Source: Ehretia macrophylla (Eukaryota; Streptophyta; Magnoliopsida; Boraginales; Ehretiaceae). From it: a stretch of DNA of 64,000 nucleotides. Below the pieces are notes generated by a model that saw only the letters and a list, made by a program, of their open reading frames with translations, did no database searches and was not told where the DNA came from. The stretch covers positions 16,465,425 to 16,529,424 of the forward strand of contig CM075771.1 in assembly GCA_037974665.1 (NCBI GenBank), written 5' to 3'. A program made the position numbers and the translations under genes. This document shows, piece by piece, positions 24,098 to 36,253 of the stretch (position 1 is its first letter; every line of letters starts with the position of its first letter).

Positions 24098-24215
24098 GGG
24101 TGCTACACGAGGACTTCGCAGAGGGTCACTTATCCTAGTACTACTCTCGCCCAAGCATGCTTAACTTCGGAATATTGATGGGATCCGGTGCATTAGTACT
24201 AGTATGATAGCACCC
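24098..24215 (-). rRNA. 5S rRNA copy 29
   Basis: 118 nt, about 12 differences. A box CATG; IE intact; C box TCACTTATCCT. The next copy is 534 bp on because 144 bp of spacer are missing at 24221-24225. Confidence 0.88.
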
Positions 24216-24631
24216 GTCATGTTGGGCCCTCTAATGTCCCGTGAGTTAGGTTGTCGTCCTTTTCAGGGCTCACGACGTACAATCCAGGATGAAAAAATAG
24301 CGCAAAAGAAGAAAAGTGGATCGAAACCTATGAAAACGTTCAATTTTAGGTTCTGAAAATAGGCACAGCCGGGCAGGATTCCTGCCCCCGTCGCAGAGCT
24401 CTCGAAGAGCATTCCAACAGTATGCTATCTGCCGCAAAACTTCTTACGGCCCAAAAGTTATGGGCACCCGAGCGACAGAGACTTGCTCACAAGCCCCACG
24501 CCCTCGGTTTGCGGGCCCATCCTCTACGTGAAGTGAATTTTTCTTGCCCAAGGTGTCGTGGTATTCGGTAATACAAATGTGATGGATAAAACATCTTGCC
24601 AAGCCTAGCCGAGGAAAAAAATTGAAAAGGG
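24216..24631. other. Short 5S spacer with 144 bp deletion
   Basis: CACCCGTCATGTTG is joined to GGCCCTCTAATGTC at about 24221-24225. The TATA-like upstream phrase of copy 29 is removed. Confidence 0.88.
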
Positions 24632-24749
24632 GGGTGCAACACGAGGACTTCCCAGGGGGTCACCCATCCCGGTACTACTCTCGCCCAAGCACGCTAAACT
24701 TCGGAGATCTGATGGGATCTGGTGCATTAGTGCTAGTATGATCGCACCC
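24632..24749 (-). rRNA. 5S rRNA copy 30
   Basis: 118 nt, about 6 differences. A box GCTAAACT; IE intact; C box TCACCCATCCC. Next copy 678 bp on. Confidence 0.92.
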
Positions 24750-25309
24750 GTCATGTTGAGGGCACAAATCCCTTATGTATTGACGGTCCACAGTCCCAGC
24801 CCTGAGAGATGTCCAATTCAAAACGTCCACTGGGCTTAACGACCACCCATCCGTTTCAACAACACAGCATCCTCACAAGACGTAATATCAACGCATTGTA
24901 GGGCCCTCTAATGTCCAGCAAATCAGGTGACAGTCCTTTTCGCATCTCATGACGTACGATCCGGATAGGAAAAATAGCGCAAAAGAATAAATGTGGACCA
25001 AAATTTATTAAAATGTTCAATTTTGGGCTCCAAAAATAGGCGCAGAAGAGTTGGCTAGCTACCCTTGTCGTAGAGCTCTCGGAGAGCTTTATAACGGTAT
25101 GCTGTGCGCCGCATAACTCAAAACGGATCAAAAGTAATGGGCACCGGAGCGACGGAGACCTGGTCACAAGCCCCATGCCCTCGGTTTGCGGGCCCAGCTT
25201 CTACGTGAAGCGAATTTGTCTTGCCCAAGGTGTTGTGGGATTCGGTAATCCAAATGTGATAGATAAAGGATCTTGCCAAGCCTAACTGGGGAAAAAAAAT
25301 TGAAAAGGG

Positions 25310-25427
25310 GGGTGCAACACAAGGACTTCTCAAGGGGTCACCCATCCTAGTACTACTCTTGCCCAAGCACGCTTAACTTCAGAGTTCTAATGGGATCCGG
25401 TACATTAGTGTTGGTATGATCTCACCC
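25310..25427 (-). rRNA. 5S rRNA copy 31
   Basis: 118 nt, about 9 differences. A and C boxes intact; IE CTCTTG. Next copy 678 bp on. Confidence 0.9.
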
Positions 25428-25987
25428 GTCAAGTTGAGGGCACAAATCCCTTATCTGTTTACGGTTCACAGTCTCATCCCAGAGAGATGGCCAATTCAAA
25501 AGGCCCAATGAGCATAACGACAACCCATCCACTTCAACAACGCAGCACCTCGCAAGACGTGATATCAATTGTTGTAGGGCCCTCTAATGTCCAGCGAGTC
25601 AGGTTGTCGTCCTTTTCAAGGCTCACGACGTACGATTCGGGACGAAAAAATAGTACAAAAGAAGAAAAGTGGACCGAAACTGTTGAAAATGTTCGATTTA
25701 GGACACCGAAAATAGGCGCAGCCAAGCAGGAGTGCAGCCCTCGTCGTAGAGGTCTCGGAGAGATTTCCAACGATATTTTGTGTGCCGCGTAACTCCTTAC
25801 GGATCAAAAGTCATGCGCACCGGAGCGACGGAGACCTAGTCATAAGCCCCATGCCCTCGCTTTACAGGTCCAACCTTTACGTGAAGCGAATTTGTCTTGC
25901 CCAAGGTACCGTGGGATTTGGTATAACAAATGTGATGGATAAAGCATCTTGCCAAGCCTAACCAAGGCAAAAAAAAATTGAAAATGG

Positions 25988-26105
25988 GGGTGCAACACGA
26001 GGACTTCCCAAGGGGTCACCCATCCTAGTACTACTCTTGCCCACGCACGCTTAACTTCGGAGCTCTGATGGAATCTGGTGCATTCGTGCTGGTATGATCG
26101 CACCC
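25988..26105 (-). rRNA. 5S rRNA copy 32
   Basis: 118 nt, about 7 differences. A box CACGCACG; IE CTCTTG; C box intact. Next copy 678 bp on. Confidence 0.9.
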
Positions 26106-26665
26106 ATCATGTTGAGGGCACAAATCCCTTATGTGTTGACGGTTCACAGTCCAAGCCTTGAGGGATGGCCCATTCAAAAGGTCCTATGGGCTTAACGACC
26201 ACCCATCCGCTTCAACAACGCAGCATGCTAGCAAGACATGATATCAACGCATTGTAGGGCCCTCTAATATCCCGCGAGTCTGGTTGTCGTCATTTTTGCG
26301 GCTCACGACGTACGACCCAGGATAGAAAAATAGCGCAAAAGAATAAAAGTGTCCCAAAAATGATGAAAACGTTCAATTTTGGGCTCCAAAAAAGGTGCAG
26401 CTTAGCTGGTTTGCTACCCCTTTCGTAGAGCTCTCAGAGAGCTTTCCAACGGTATGTTTTGCGCCTCGTAACTCCTTTCGGATCAAAGGTTAAGGGCACC
26501 GGAGCGACAGAGACCAGGTCACAAGCCCCACACCCTTGGTTTGCAAGCCCAGCCTCTACGTGAAGCGAATTTGTCATGCCCAAGGTGCCGTGGTATTTGG
26601 TAATACAAGTGTGATGGATAAAGCATCTTGCCAAGCCTAACCGGGGCAAAAAAAATTGAAAAGGG

Positions 26666-26783
26666 GGGTGCAACACGAGGACTTCCCAAGGGGTCACCCA
26701 TCCTAGTACTACTCTCGCCCAAGCACGCTTAATTTCGGAGTTCTAAAGGGATCCGATGTATTAGTGCTGGTATGATCGCATCC
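26666..26783 (-). rRNA. 5S rRNA copy 33
   Basis: 118 nt, about 7 differences. One change at the A-box edge (TTAATT); IE and C box intact. The next copy is 648 bp on; the spacer is about 30 bp short near 26895. Confidence 0.92.
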
Positions 26784-27313
26784 GTCATGTTGAGGGCACA
26801 AATCTCTTTAGTGTTGATGGTTCACAGTCCCAGCCCAGAGAGATGGCCCTTCAAAAGGTCCAATGGCCTCAACGACAACCCATCTGCTTCAATAACGTTG
26901 TAGGGCCCTCTAATGTCCCGCGAGTCAAGTTGTCGTCCTTTTCGCGGCTCACGACATACGATCCGAGATAGAAAAACATCGTAAAAGAATAAAAGTGACC
27001 CAAAACTGATGAAAACGTTCAATTTTGAGCTCCAAAAATAGGCGCAGCTATGCTGGCTGGGTTCCCCTATCGTATTGCTCTCAGAGAGCTTTCCAACGGT
27101 ATGTTGTGTGCCGCGTAACTCCTTATGGATCAAAAGTTATGGGCACCGGAGCGACGGAGACCTGGTCACAAGCACCACGCCCTCGGTTTGTTGGCCCAGC
27201 CTTTACGTGAAGTGAATTTGTCTTGCCCAAGGTGCCGTGGGATTCGGTAATACAAATGTGATGGATAAAGCATCTTGCCAAGCCTAACCGGTGCAAAAAA
27301 AATTGAAAATGAG

Positions 27314-27431
27314 GGGTGCAACACGAGGACTTCCCAGGGGGTCAACCATCCTGGTACTATCCTCACCCAAGCACGCTTAACTTCGGAGTTTTGATGGGAT
27401 CCGGTGCATTAGTGCTGGTATGATCGCACCC
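27314..27431 (-). rRNA. 5S rRNA copy 34
   Basis: 118 nt, about 6 differences, concentrated in the IE (TATCCTCA). A box intact; C box TCAACCATCCT. Next copy 680 bp on. Confidence 0.92.
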
Positions 27432-27993
27432 GTCATGTTGAGGGCACAAATCCCTTATGTATTGACGGTCCACAGTCCTAGCCCTGAGAGATGGGCCATT
27501 CAAAAGGTCCAATGGGCTTAACGACCACCCATTCGCTTCGACAATGCAGCATCCTCACAAGACATGATTTCAAGGCATTGTAGTGCCCTCTAATGTCCCG
27601 CGAGTGCAGTTGTGATCCTTTTCGCCGCTCACGACGTATGATCCCGAATGGAAAAATAGTGCAAAAGATTAAAAGTGGCCCAAAACTGATTAAAATGTTC
27701 GATTTTGTGCTCCAAAAACAGGCGCAGCCAAGTTGGCTTTCTACCCCTGTCGTAGAGCTCTCGGAGAGCTTTTCAACGGTATGTTGTGCGCTACGTAACT
27801 CCTTACAGATCAAAAGTTATGGGCACCGGAGCAACAGAGACCTGGTCACAAGCCCCATGCCCTCAGTTTGCGGGCCCAGCATCTATATGAAGGGAAGTTG
27901 TCTTGCCCAAGGTGTTGTGGTATTCGGTAATACAAATGTGGTGGATAAAGCATCTTGGCAAGCCTAACCGGGACAAAAAAAATTGAAAATAAG

Positions 27994-28111
27994 GGGTGCA
28001 ACACGAGGAGTTCCCACGGGGTCACCCATCTTTGTACTACTCTCGCCCAAGCACGCTTAACTTTGGATTTCCGATGGGATCTGATGCATTAGTACTGGTA
28101 TGATCACACCT
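27994..28111 (-). rRNA. 5S rRNA copy 35 (TTTG class)
   Basis: 118 nt, about 12 differences. A box and IE intact; C box side CATCTTTG. First gene of the 4.07 kb higher-order block. Next copy 679 bp on. Confidence 0.9.
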
Positions 28112-28672
28112 GTCATGTTGAGGGCACAAATCCCTTATGTGTTGACGGTTCACAGTCCCAGCCCACAGAGATGGCCCATTCAAAAGGCCCAATGGGCTTA
28201 ACGACAACTCATCCGCATTATCAATGGAGCATTTTAGCAAGACTTGATATCGACGCATGGTAGGGCCCTCTAATGTCCCGCTAGTTAGATTTTCATCCTT
28301 TTCGTGACTCACGACTTACGCTCCGGGAATGAGAAATAGCGCAAAAGAATAAAAGTGGCTCGAAACTGATGAAAATATTCAATTTTAAGCTCCGAAAATA
28401 GGTGCAGCTAAGTAGGATTGCTGCCCCTATCATAGAGCTCTCAGAGATCTTTCCAAGGGTATGTTGTGCTCTGCATAACTCTTGACGGATCAAAAGTTAT
28501 AGGAACTAGAGCGAGGGAGACCTGGTCACAGGGCCCATGCCTTCGATTTGCGGCCCCAGCCTCTACGTGAAACGAATTTGTCTAGCCCAAGGTGTCGTGG
28601 GATTTGATAATACAAATGTGATAGATAAAGCATCTTGCCAATCTTAACCGGGGCAAGAAAAATTGAAAAGGG

Positions 28673-28790
28673 GCGTGCAACACGAGGACTTCCTAGGGGG
28701 TCATCCATCCTAGTACTACTCTCGCCCAAGCACGCTTAACTTCAGAGTTCTGATGGAATCCGGTGCATCAGTGCTAGTATGATCGCACCT
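28673..28790 (-). rRNA. 5S rRNA copy 36
   Basis: 118 nt, about 8 differences. 3' end GCGTGC; C box TCATCCATCCT; A box and IE intact. Shares these with copy 42 (32740). Next copy 678 bp on. Confidence 0.9.
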
Positions 28791-29350
28791 GTCATGTTGA
28801 GGGCACAAATCCTTTATGTGTTGACGGTTCACAGTCCCAGCCCTGAGAGATGGCCCATTCAAAAGGTCCTATGGGCTTAACGACCAACCATCTGCTTCAA
28901 GAACGCAGCATCCTCGCAAGACGTGATATCAACGCATTGTAGGGCCTTCTAATGTCCCGTGAGTCAGGTTGTCGTGCTTTTCGCGGCTCACGGCGTACGA
29001 TCCGGGACGGAAAAATAATGCAAAAGAATAAAAGTGGCCCAAAACTGATGAAAACATTTGATTTTGGGTTCCAAAAGTAGACACAGCAAAGCTGGCTTGG
29101 TGCCCCAATCGTAGAGCTCTTGGCGAGCTTTTTAACGGTATGTTTTGCGCCACATTACTCTTTACGGATCAAAAGTTATGGGCATCGGAGCGACGGAGAC
29201 CTAGTCACTAGCCCCACACCCTCGGTTTACAGGCCCAGCCTCTACGCGAAGCGAAGTTGTCTTGTCCAAGGTGCCTTGGTATTCGGTAACACAAATGTGA
29301 CGGATAAAGCATCTTGCCAAGCCTAATCGGGGTAAAAAAAATGAAAATGG

Positions 29351-29468
29351 GGGTGCAACACGAGGACATCCCAGGTGGTTACCTATCGTAGTACTACTCT
29401 CCCCCAAGCACGCTTAACTTCGGAGTTCTGATGGGATCCGGTGCATTAGTATTGGTATGATCGCACCC
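29351..29468 (-). rRNA. 5S rRNA copy 37
   Basis: 118 nt, about 8 differences. C box TTACCTATCGT; IE CTCTCC; A box intact. Shares GACATCCC and GGTGGTTACC with copy 43 (33421). Next copy 676 bp on. Confidence 0.9.
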
Positions 29469-30026
29469 ATCAAGTTGAGGGCACAAATCCCTTATGTGTT
29501 GATGGTTCACAGTCCCAGCCCAGAGAGATGGCCCATTCAAAAGGTCCAATGCCTCAACGACAACCCATCCGCTTCAATAACGCAGAATCCTCGCAAGACG
29601 TGATATCAGCGCATTGTAGGGCCCTCTAATGTCCTGCGAATCAGGTTGTCGGCTTTTTCGCGGCTCACGACGTACGATCCGAGATTGAAAAACATTGCAA
29701 AAGAAAAAAAGTGGCCCAAAACTGATGAAAACATTCGATTTTGGGCTCCAAAAATAGGCGCAGCTCTGTTGGCTTGGTACCCCTATCGTAGAGCTCTCAG
29801 AGAGCTTTCCAATGGTATGTTGTACGCCACGTAACTCCTTATGGATCAAAAGTTATGGGCACCGGAGCGACGGAGACCTAGTCACAAACCCCACGCCCTC
29901 GGTTTGCTGGCCCAGCCTTTATGTGAAGCGAAATTGTCTTGCCCAATGTACCATGGATTCGGTAATAGAAATATGATGGATAAAGCATCTAGGCAAGGCT
30001 AACTGGGGCAAAAAAAATGTAAAGTG

Positions 30027-30144
30027 GGGTGCAACACGAGGACTTCCTAAGGGGTCGCCCATCCTAGTACCACTCTCACCCAAGCACGCTTAACTTCGGA
30101 GTTCTGATGGGATTCGGTGCATTAGTGCTGGTATGATCGCACCC
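30027..30144 (-). rRNA. 5S rRNA copy 38
   Basis: 118 nt, about 6 differences. A box intact; IE CTCTCA; C box TCGCCCATCCT, as in copy 44 (34101). Next copy 678 bp on. Confidence 0.92.
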
Positions 30145-30704
30145 GTCATGTTGAGGGCACAAATCCCTTATGTATTGACGATCAACAGTCCTAGCCCTGA
30201 GAGATAGCCCATTCAAAAGGTCCAATGGGCTAAACGACCACCCATCTGCTTCGACAACGCAGCATCCTCGTAAGACATGATCTCAACGCATTGTTGGGCC
30301 CTCTAATGTCTCACGAGTCAGGTTGTCGTCATTTTCTTGGCTCACGACGTACGACTCGGGATGGAAAAATAGCGCAATAGAATAAAAGTGGCCCAAAACT
30401 GATGAAAATGTTCAATTTTGTGCTCCAAAAATAGGCGCAGTGAAGTTGGCTTTCTACCCCTGTTGTACAGCTCTCGGAGAGCTTTCCAACAATATGTTTA
30501 GCGCTACGTAACTCCTTACGAATCAAAAGTTATGGGCACCGGAGCGACGGAGACCTAGTCACAAGCCCCACTCCCTCGGTTTTCCGGCCCAGCCTCTACG
30601 TGAAGCGAATTTGTCTTGCCCAAGGTGCTGTGGGATTCGGTAATACAAATGTTGTGGATAAAGCATCTTGCCAAGCCTAACCGCGGAAAAAAAATTGAAA
30701 ATGG

Positions 30705-30822
30705 GGGTGCAACACGAGGACTTCCCAAGGGGTCAGCCATCCTCGTACTCCTCCCACCCACGCACGCTTAACTTTGAAGTTCTTATAGGATCCGTTGCAT
30801 TAGTACTGGTATGATCATACCC
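30705..30822 (-). rRNA. 5S rRNA copy 39 (diverged)
   Basis: 118 nt, about 14 differences. A box CACGCACG; IE CTCCCA; C box TCAGCCATCCT. Partner of copy 45 by position and spacer. Next copy 679 bp on. Confidence 0.87.
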
Positions 30823-31383
30823 GTCATGTTGAGGGAACAAATCCCTTATGTGTTGACGATTCACAGTCCCAGTCCACAGAGATGGCCCATTCAAATGGCC
30901 CAATGGGCTTAATGACAACTCATCTGCATCATCAATGGAGCATTCTAGCAAGACTTGATATCGACGTACGGTAGGGCCCTCTAATGTCCCGTTAGTTAGA
31001 TTGTCGTCCTTTTCGTGACTCACGACTTACGCTCCGGGAAGGAAAAATGGCACAAAAGAAGAAAAGTCTACCAAAACGGATAAAAACGTTCAATTTTGGG
31101 CTCTGAAAATAGGAGCAGCCATGTAGGATTGATGCCCCCATCGTAGAGCTCTCGCAGAGCTTTCCAATGGTATGCTGTGAGTTGCGTAACTCCTTACGGA
31201 TCAAAAGTTATGGGTACTGAAGCGACGGAGACCTGGTTACAAGCCCCATGCCCTCGATTTGCGGGCCCAGCCTCTACGTGAAGTGAATTTGTCTTGCCCA
31301 AGGTGCCGTGGGATTCGGTAATACAAATGTGATGGATAAAGCATCTTGTAAAGCCTAACCGGGGCAAAAAAAATTGAAAAGGG

Positions 31384-31501
31384 CTGTGCAACATGAGGAC
31401 TTCCCAAGGGGTCACCCATTCTAGTAGTACTCTCGCCCAAGCACGCTTAACTTCGGAGTTCTGATGGGATCCGTTGCATCAGTGCTAGTATGATCGCACC
31501 C
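31384..31501 (-). rRNA. 5S rRNA copy 40
   Basis: 118 nt, about 9 differences. 3' end CTGTGC; A box and IE intact; C box TCACCCATTCT. Shares TAGTAGTAC and CCGTTGCATCAG with copy 46 (35459). Next copy 678 bp on. Confidence 0.9.
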
Positions 31502-32061
31502 GTCATGTTGAGGGCACAAATCCCTTATGTGTTGACGGTTCACAGTCCCAGCCCGAAGAGATGGCCTATTCAAAAGGTCCTATTGGCTTAACGACCAACC
31601 ACCTGCTTCAACAACGCAGCATCCTCGCAAGACGTGATATCAACGCATTGTAGGCCCCTCTAATGTCCCGCGAGTCAGGTTGTCGTCCTTTTCAGAGCTC
31701 ACGGCGTACGATCCGGGACGGAAAAACAGTGCAAAAGAATAAAATTGGCCCAAAACTGATGAAAACAATTGATTTTGGGCTCCAAAAATAGGCGCAGCCA
31801 GGCTGGCTTGTTACCCCTATCGTAGAGCTATCGGAGAGGTTTCCACTGGTTTGCTTTGGGCAGCATAACTCCTTACGGATCAAAAGTTATGGGCATTGGA
31901 GCGACGGAGACCTGGTCACAAGCCCCACACCTTCGGTTTGCGGGTCCAGCCTCTACGTGAAGTGAATTTGTCTTGGCCAAGGTGCCGTGGTATTCGGTAA
32001 TAGAAATGGGATGGATAAAGCATCTTGCCAAGCCTAGTCGAGGAAAAAAATTGAAAAGGGG

Positions 32062-32179
32062 GGGTGCAACACAACGACTTCACATGGGGTCACCCATCTT
32101 TGTACTACTCTCGCCCATGCATGCTTAACCTTGGAGTTCTGATGGGATCCGGTGCATTAGTACTGGTATGATCCCACCC
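32062..32179 (-). rRNA. 5S rRNA copy 41 (TTTG class)
   Basis: 118 nt, about 12 differences. A box CATGCATG...AACC (three changes); IE intact; C box side CATCTTTG. Starts the second 4.07 kb block. Next copy 678 bp on. Confidence 0.88.
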
Positions 32180-32739
32180 GTCATGTTGAGGGCACAAATT
32201 CCTTTTGTGTTGACGGTTCACAGTCCCAGCCCAGAGAAATGGCTCATTCAAAAGGCCCAATGGGCTTAACAACAACTCATATGCATTATCAATGGAGCAT
32301 TTTAGCAAGACTTGATATCGACGAATGGTAGGGCCCTCTAATGTCCCACTAGTTAGATTGTCATCCTTTTCGTGACTCACGACTTACGCTCCGGGAATGA
32401 GAAATAGCGCAAAAGAAAAAATTGGACCGAAACTGATGAAAACGTTCGATTTTGGGCTCTGAAAATAGGAGCAGCCAAGTAGGATTGCTGACCCCGTCGT
32501 AGAGCTCTCAGAGAGCTTTCCAACGGTATGTTGTGCACCGCCTAACTCCTTACGAATCAAAAGTTAAGGGCACCGAAGCGGCGGAGACCTGGTCACAAGC
32601 CCCATGCCCTCGATTTGCGGGCCCAGCCTCTGTGTGAAGCGAATTTGTCTAGCCCAAGGTGTCGTGGGATTCGGTAATACAAATGTGATAGATAAAGCAT
32701 CTTGCCAATCCTAACCGGGGCAAGAAAAATTGAAAAGGG

Positions 32740-32857
32740 GCGTGCAACACGAGGACTTCCCAGGGGGTCATCCATCCTAATACTACTCTCGCCCAAGCAA
32801 GCTTAACTTCAGAGTTCTGATGGAATCCAGTGCATCAGTGCTAGTATGATCGCACCC
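32740..32857 (-). rRNA. 5S rRNA copy 42
   Basis: 118 nt, about 9 differences. GCGTGC 3' end and TCATCCATCCT as in copy 36; A box CAAGCAAG; IE intact. Next copy 681 bp on. Confidence 0.9.
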
Positions 32858-33420
32858 GTCATGTTGAGGGCACAAATCCTTTATGTGTTGACGGTTCACA
32901 GTCCCAGCCTTGAGAGATGGCTCATTCAAAAGGTCCTATGGGCTTAACGATAAACCATCCGCTTCAACAACGCAGCATCCTCACAAGACGTGATATCAAC
33001 GCATTGTAGGGCCCTCTAATATCCCGTGAGTTAGGTTGTTGTCCTTTTCGCGGCTCATGACGTACGATCCGGGATAGAAAAATATCGCAAAAGAAGAAAA
33101 GTGGCCCAAAACTGATGAAAACATTTGATTTTGGGTTCCAAAAGTAGGCGCAGTGTAGCTGGCTTGTTACCCCTATCGTAGAGCTCTCGGAGAGGTTTCC
33201 AACGGTATGTTCTGCGCCACGTAACTCTTTACGGATCAAAAGTTATGGGCATCGGAGCGACGGAGACCTGGTCACAAGCACCACGCTCTCGGTTTCCGGG
33301 CCCAGCATCTACGTGAAGCGAATTTGTCTTGCCCAAGGTGCCGTGGTATTCGGTAATACAAATGTGATGGATAAAGCATCTTGCCAAGCCTAATCGGGGT
33401 AAAAAAAAATTTGAAAATGG

Positions 33421-33538
33421 GGGTGCAACACGAGGACATCCCAGGTGGTTACCTATCCTAGTACTACCCTCGCCCAAACAAGCTTAACTTCAGAGTTCTG
33501 ATGGGATACTGTGCATTACTAGTGGTATGATTGCACCA
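33421..33538 (-). rRNA. 5S rRNA copy 43
   Basis: 118 nt, about 13 differences. A box CAAACAAG; IE CCCTCG; C box TTACCTATCCT. Next copy 680 bp on. Confidence 0.88.
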
Positions 33539-34100
33539 GTCATGTTGAGGGCACAAATCCCTTTTGTGTTGACGGCTCACAATCCCAGCCTAGAGAGATG
33601 GCCCTTCAAAAGGTCCAATTGCCTCAACGACAACCCATCCGCTACAATAACGCAGAATCCTCGCAAGACGTGATATCAGCGCATTGTAGGGCCCTCTAAT
33701 GTTATGTGAGTCAGGTTGTCGTCCTTTTTGCGGCTCACGACGTACGATCCGAGATTGAAAAACATTGCAAAAGAAAAAAAGTGGCCAAAAACTGATGAAA
33801 ACATTTGATTTTTTTGCTCCAAAAATACGCGCAGCTCTGTTGGCTTGCTACCCCTATCGTATAGTTCTCAGAGAGCTTTCCAACGATATGTTGTGTGCCA
33901 CGTAACTCCTTGCGGATCAAAAGTTATGGGCACCAGAGCGACGGAGACCTGGTAACAAGCCCCACGCCCTCGGTTTGCGAGCCCAGCCTCGTTGTGAAGC
34001 GAATTTGTCTTGCCCAAGGTGCCGTGAAATTCGGTAATAGAAATAGGATGGATAAAGCATCTTGGCAAGCCTAACCAGGACAACAAAAAATTGAAAAGGG

Positions 34101-34218
34101 GCGTGCAACACAGGGACTTTCCAAGGGGTCGCCCATCCTGGTACTACTCTCACCAAAGCACGCTAAACTTCGGAGTTCTGATGGGATCCGGTGCATTAGT
34201 GCTGGTATGATCGCACCC
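34101..34218 (-). rRNA. 5S rRNA copy 44
   Basis: 118 nt, about 10 differences. A box AAAGCACGCTAAACT; IE CTCTCA; C box TCGCCCATCCT. Next copy 679 bp on. Confidence 0.9.
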
Positions 34219-34779
34219 GTCATGTTGAGGGCACAAATCGCTTATGTATTGACGGTCAACAGTCCTAGCCCTAAGAGATAGCCCATTCAAAAGGTCCAAT
34301 GGGCTTAACGACCATCCATCCGCTTCGACAACGCAGCATCCTCGCAAGACATGATCTCAACGCATTGTAGGGCCCTCTAATGTCCCACGAGTCAGGTTGT
34401 CGTCATTTTCTCGGCTCACGAGGTACGATCCGGGATGGAAAAATAGCTTAATAGAATAAAATAGGCCCAAAACTGATGAAAATGTTCAATTTTGTGCTAC
34501 AAAAATAGGCACAGCCAAGTTGGCTTTCTACCCCTGTCGTACAGCTCTCGGAGAGCTTTCCAACGATAAGTTTACTGCTGCGTAACTCTTTACGGATAAA
34601 AAGTTGTGGGCATCAGAGCGACGAAGACATGGTCACAAGCCCCATGCCCTCGGTTTACGGGCCCAGCCTCTACTTGAAGCGAATTTGTATTGTCCAAGGT
34701 GCCGTGGGATTCGGAAATAGAAATGTGGTGGATAAAGAATCTTGCCAAGCCAAACCGGGGAAAAAAAATTTGAATAGGG

Positions 34780-34897
34780 GGGTGCAACACGAGGAGTTCC
34801 AACGGGGTCACCCATCTTTGTAATACTCTCGCCCAAGCACGCTTAACTTTGGAGTTCTGATGGGATCCGTTGCATTAGTACTGGTATGATCATACCC
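34780..34897 (-). rRNA. 5S rRNA copy 45 (TTTG class)
   Basis: 118 nt, about 11 differences. A box and IE intact; C box side CATCTTTG. Its 3' half resembles copy 35 more than its block partner copy 39. Next copy 679 bp on. Confidence 0.9.
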
Positions 34898-35458
34898 GTC
34901 ATGTTGAGGGCACAAATCCCTTATGTGTTGACGATTCACAGTCGCAGCCCATAGAGATGGCCCATTCAAATGGCCCAATGGGCTTAATGAAAACTCATCT
35001 GCATCATCAATTGAGCATTCTAGCAAGACTTGATATCGACGCACGGTAGGGCCCTCTAATGTCCCGCTAGTTAGATTGTCGTCCTTTTCGTGACTCACGA
35101 CTTACGCTCCGGGAAGGAAAAATGGCGCAAAAGAAGAAAAGTCTACCGAAACTGATAAAAATGTTCAATTTTGGGCTCTGAAAATAGGAGCAGCCAAGTA
35201 GGATTGATGCCCCCATCGTAGTGCTCTCGGAGAGTTTTCCAACGGTATGTTGTGTGCCGCATACCTCTTTACGGATCAAAAGTTATGGGCACTGAAGCGA
35301 CGGAGACCTGGTCACAGGCCCTATGCCCTCGGTTTGCATGCCCAGCCTCTACGTGAAGAGAAGTTGTCTTGCCCAAGATGCCGTGGGATTCGGTAATACA
35401 AATGTGATGGATAAAGCATCTTGCAAAGCCTAACCGGGGCAAAAAAAATTAAAACGGG

Positions 35459-35576
35459 GGGTGCAACACGAGGACTTCCTAAGGGGTCACCCATCCTAGT
35501 AGTACTCTCGCCCAAGCACGCTTAACTTCGGAGTTCTGATGGGATCCGTTGCATCAGTGCTAGTATGATCGCACCC
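35459..35576 (-). rRNA. 5S rRNA copy 46 (all three internal boxes intact)
   Basis: 118 nt with about 6 differences, all outside the A box, IE and C box; one of the best-preserved copies. The upstream phrase is normal (GGCACAAATCCCTTATGTG). Next copy 677 bp on. Confidence 0.94.
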
Positions 35577-36135
35577 GTCATGTTGAGGGCACAAATCCCT
35601 TATGTGTTGACGGTTCACAGTCCCAGCCCGAAGAGATGGCCCATTCAAAAAGTCCTATGGGCTTAACAACCAACCATCTGCTTCAACAACGCAGCATCTT
35701 CGCAAGACGTGATATCACCGCATTGTAGGCCCCTCTAATGTCCCGCGAGTTAGGTTATCGTCCTTTTCGCAGCTCACGGCGTACGATTCGGGACGGAAAA
35801 ACAGTGCAAAAGAATAAAAGTGGCCCAAAACTGATGAAAACATTTGATTTTGGGCTCCAAAAATAGGCGCAGCCAAGCTGGCTTGTTACCCCTATCGTAG
35901 AGCTCTCGGAGAGGTTTCCAACGGTATGGTGTGCCCCACGTACCTCCTTACGGATAAAAAGTTATGGGCATCAGAGCGACGGAGACCTGGTCACAAGCCC
36001 CACACCCTCGGTTTATGGGCCCAGCCTCTACGTGTAGCGAATTTGTCTTGCCCAAGGTGCCGTGGGATTCGGTAATAGAAATGGGATGGATAAAACATCT
36101 TGCCAAGCCTAGCCGAGGAAAAAAATTGAAAAGGG

Positions 36136-36253
36136 GGGTGCAACACAACGACTTCCCATGGGGTCACCCATCTTTGTACTACTCTCGCCCAAGCACGCTT
36201 AACTTTGGAGTTCTGATGGGATCTGGTGCATTAGTACTGGTATGATCGCACCC
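36136..36253 (-). rRNA. 5S rRNA copy 47 (TTTG class)
   Basis: 118 nt, about 8 differences. A box and IE intact; C box side CATCTTTG; ACAACGACTT as in copy 41, one block earlier. Next copy 682 bp on. Confidence 0.9.

Larger units (their letters stand above)
27994..32061. repeat. Higher-order repeat 2, copy A (six units)
   Basis: Genes 35-40 with their spacers. They match 32062-36135 at offsets of 4068, 4067, 4070, 4074, 4075 and 4075 bp. Shared markers include the GCGTGC gene end, the GACATCCC gene variant and spacer phrases such as TTATCAATGGAGCATTTTAG. Confidence 0.88.
32062..36135. repeat. Higher-order repeat 2, copy B (six units)
   Basis: Genes 41-46 with spacers. The next unit (36136) again resembles 32062 in gene and spacer (GAGAAATGGCTC), so at least the start of a third block is present. 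Confidence 0.85.
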
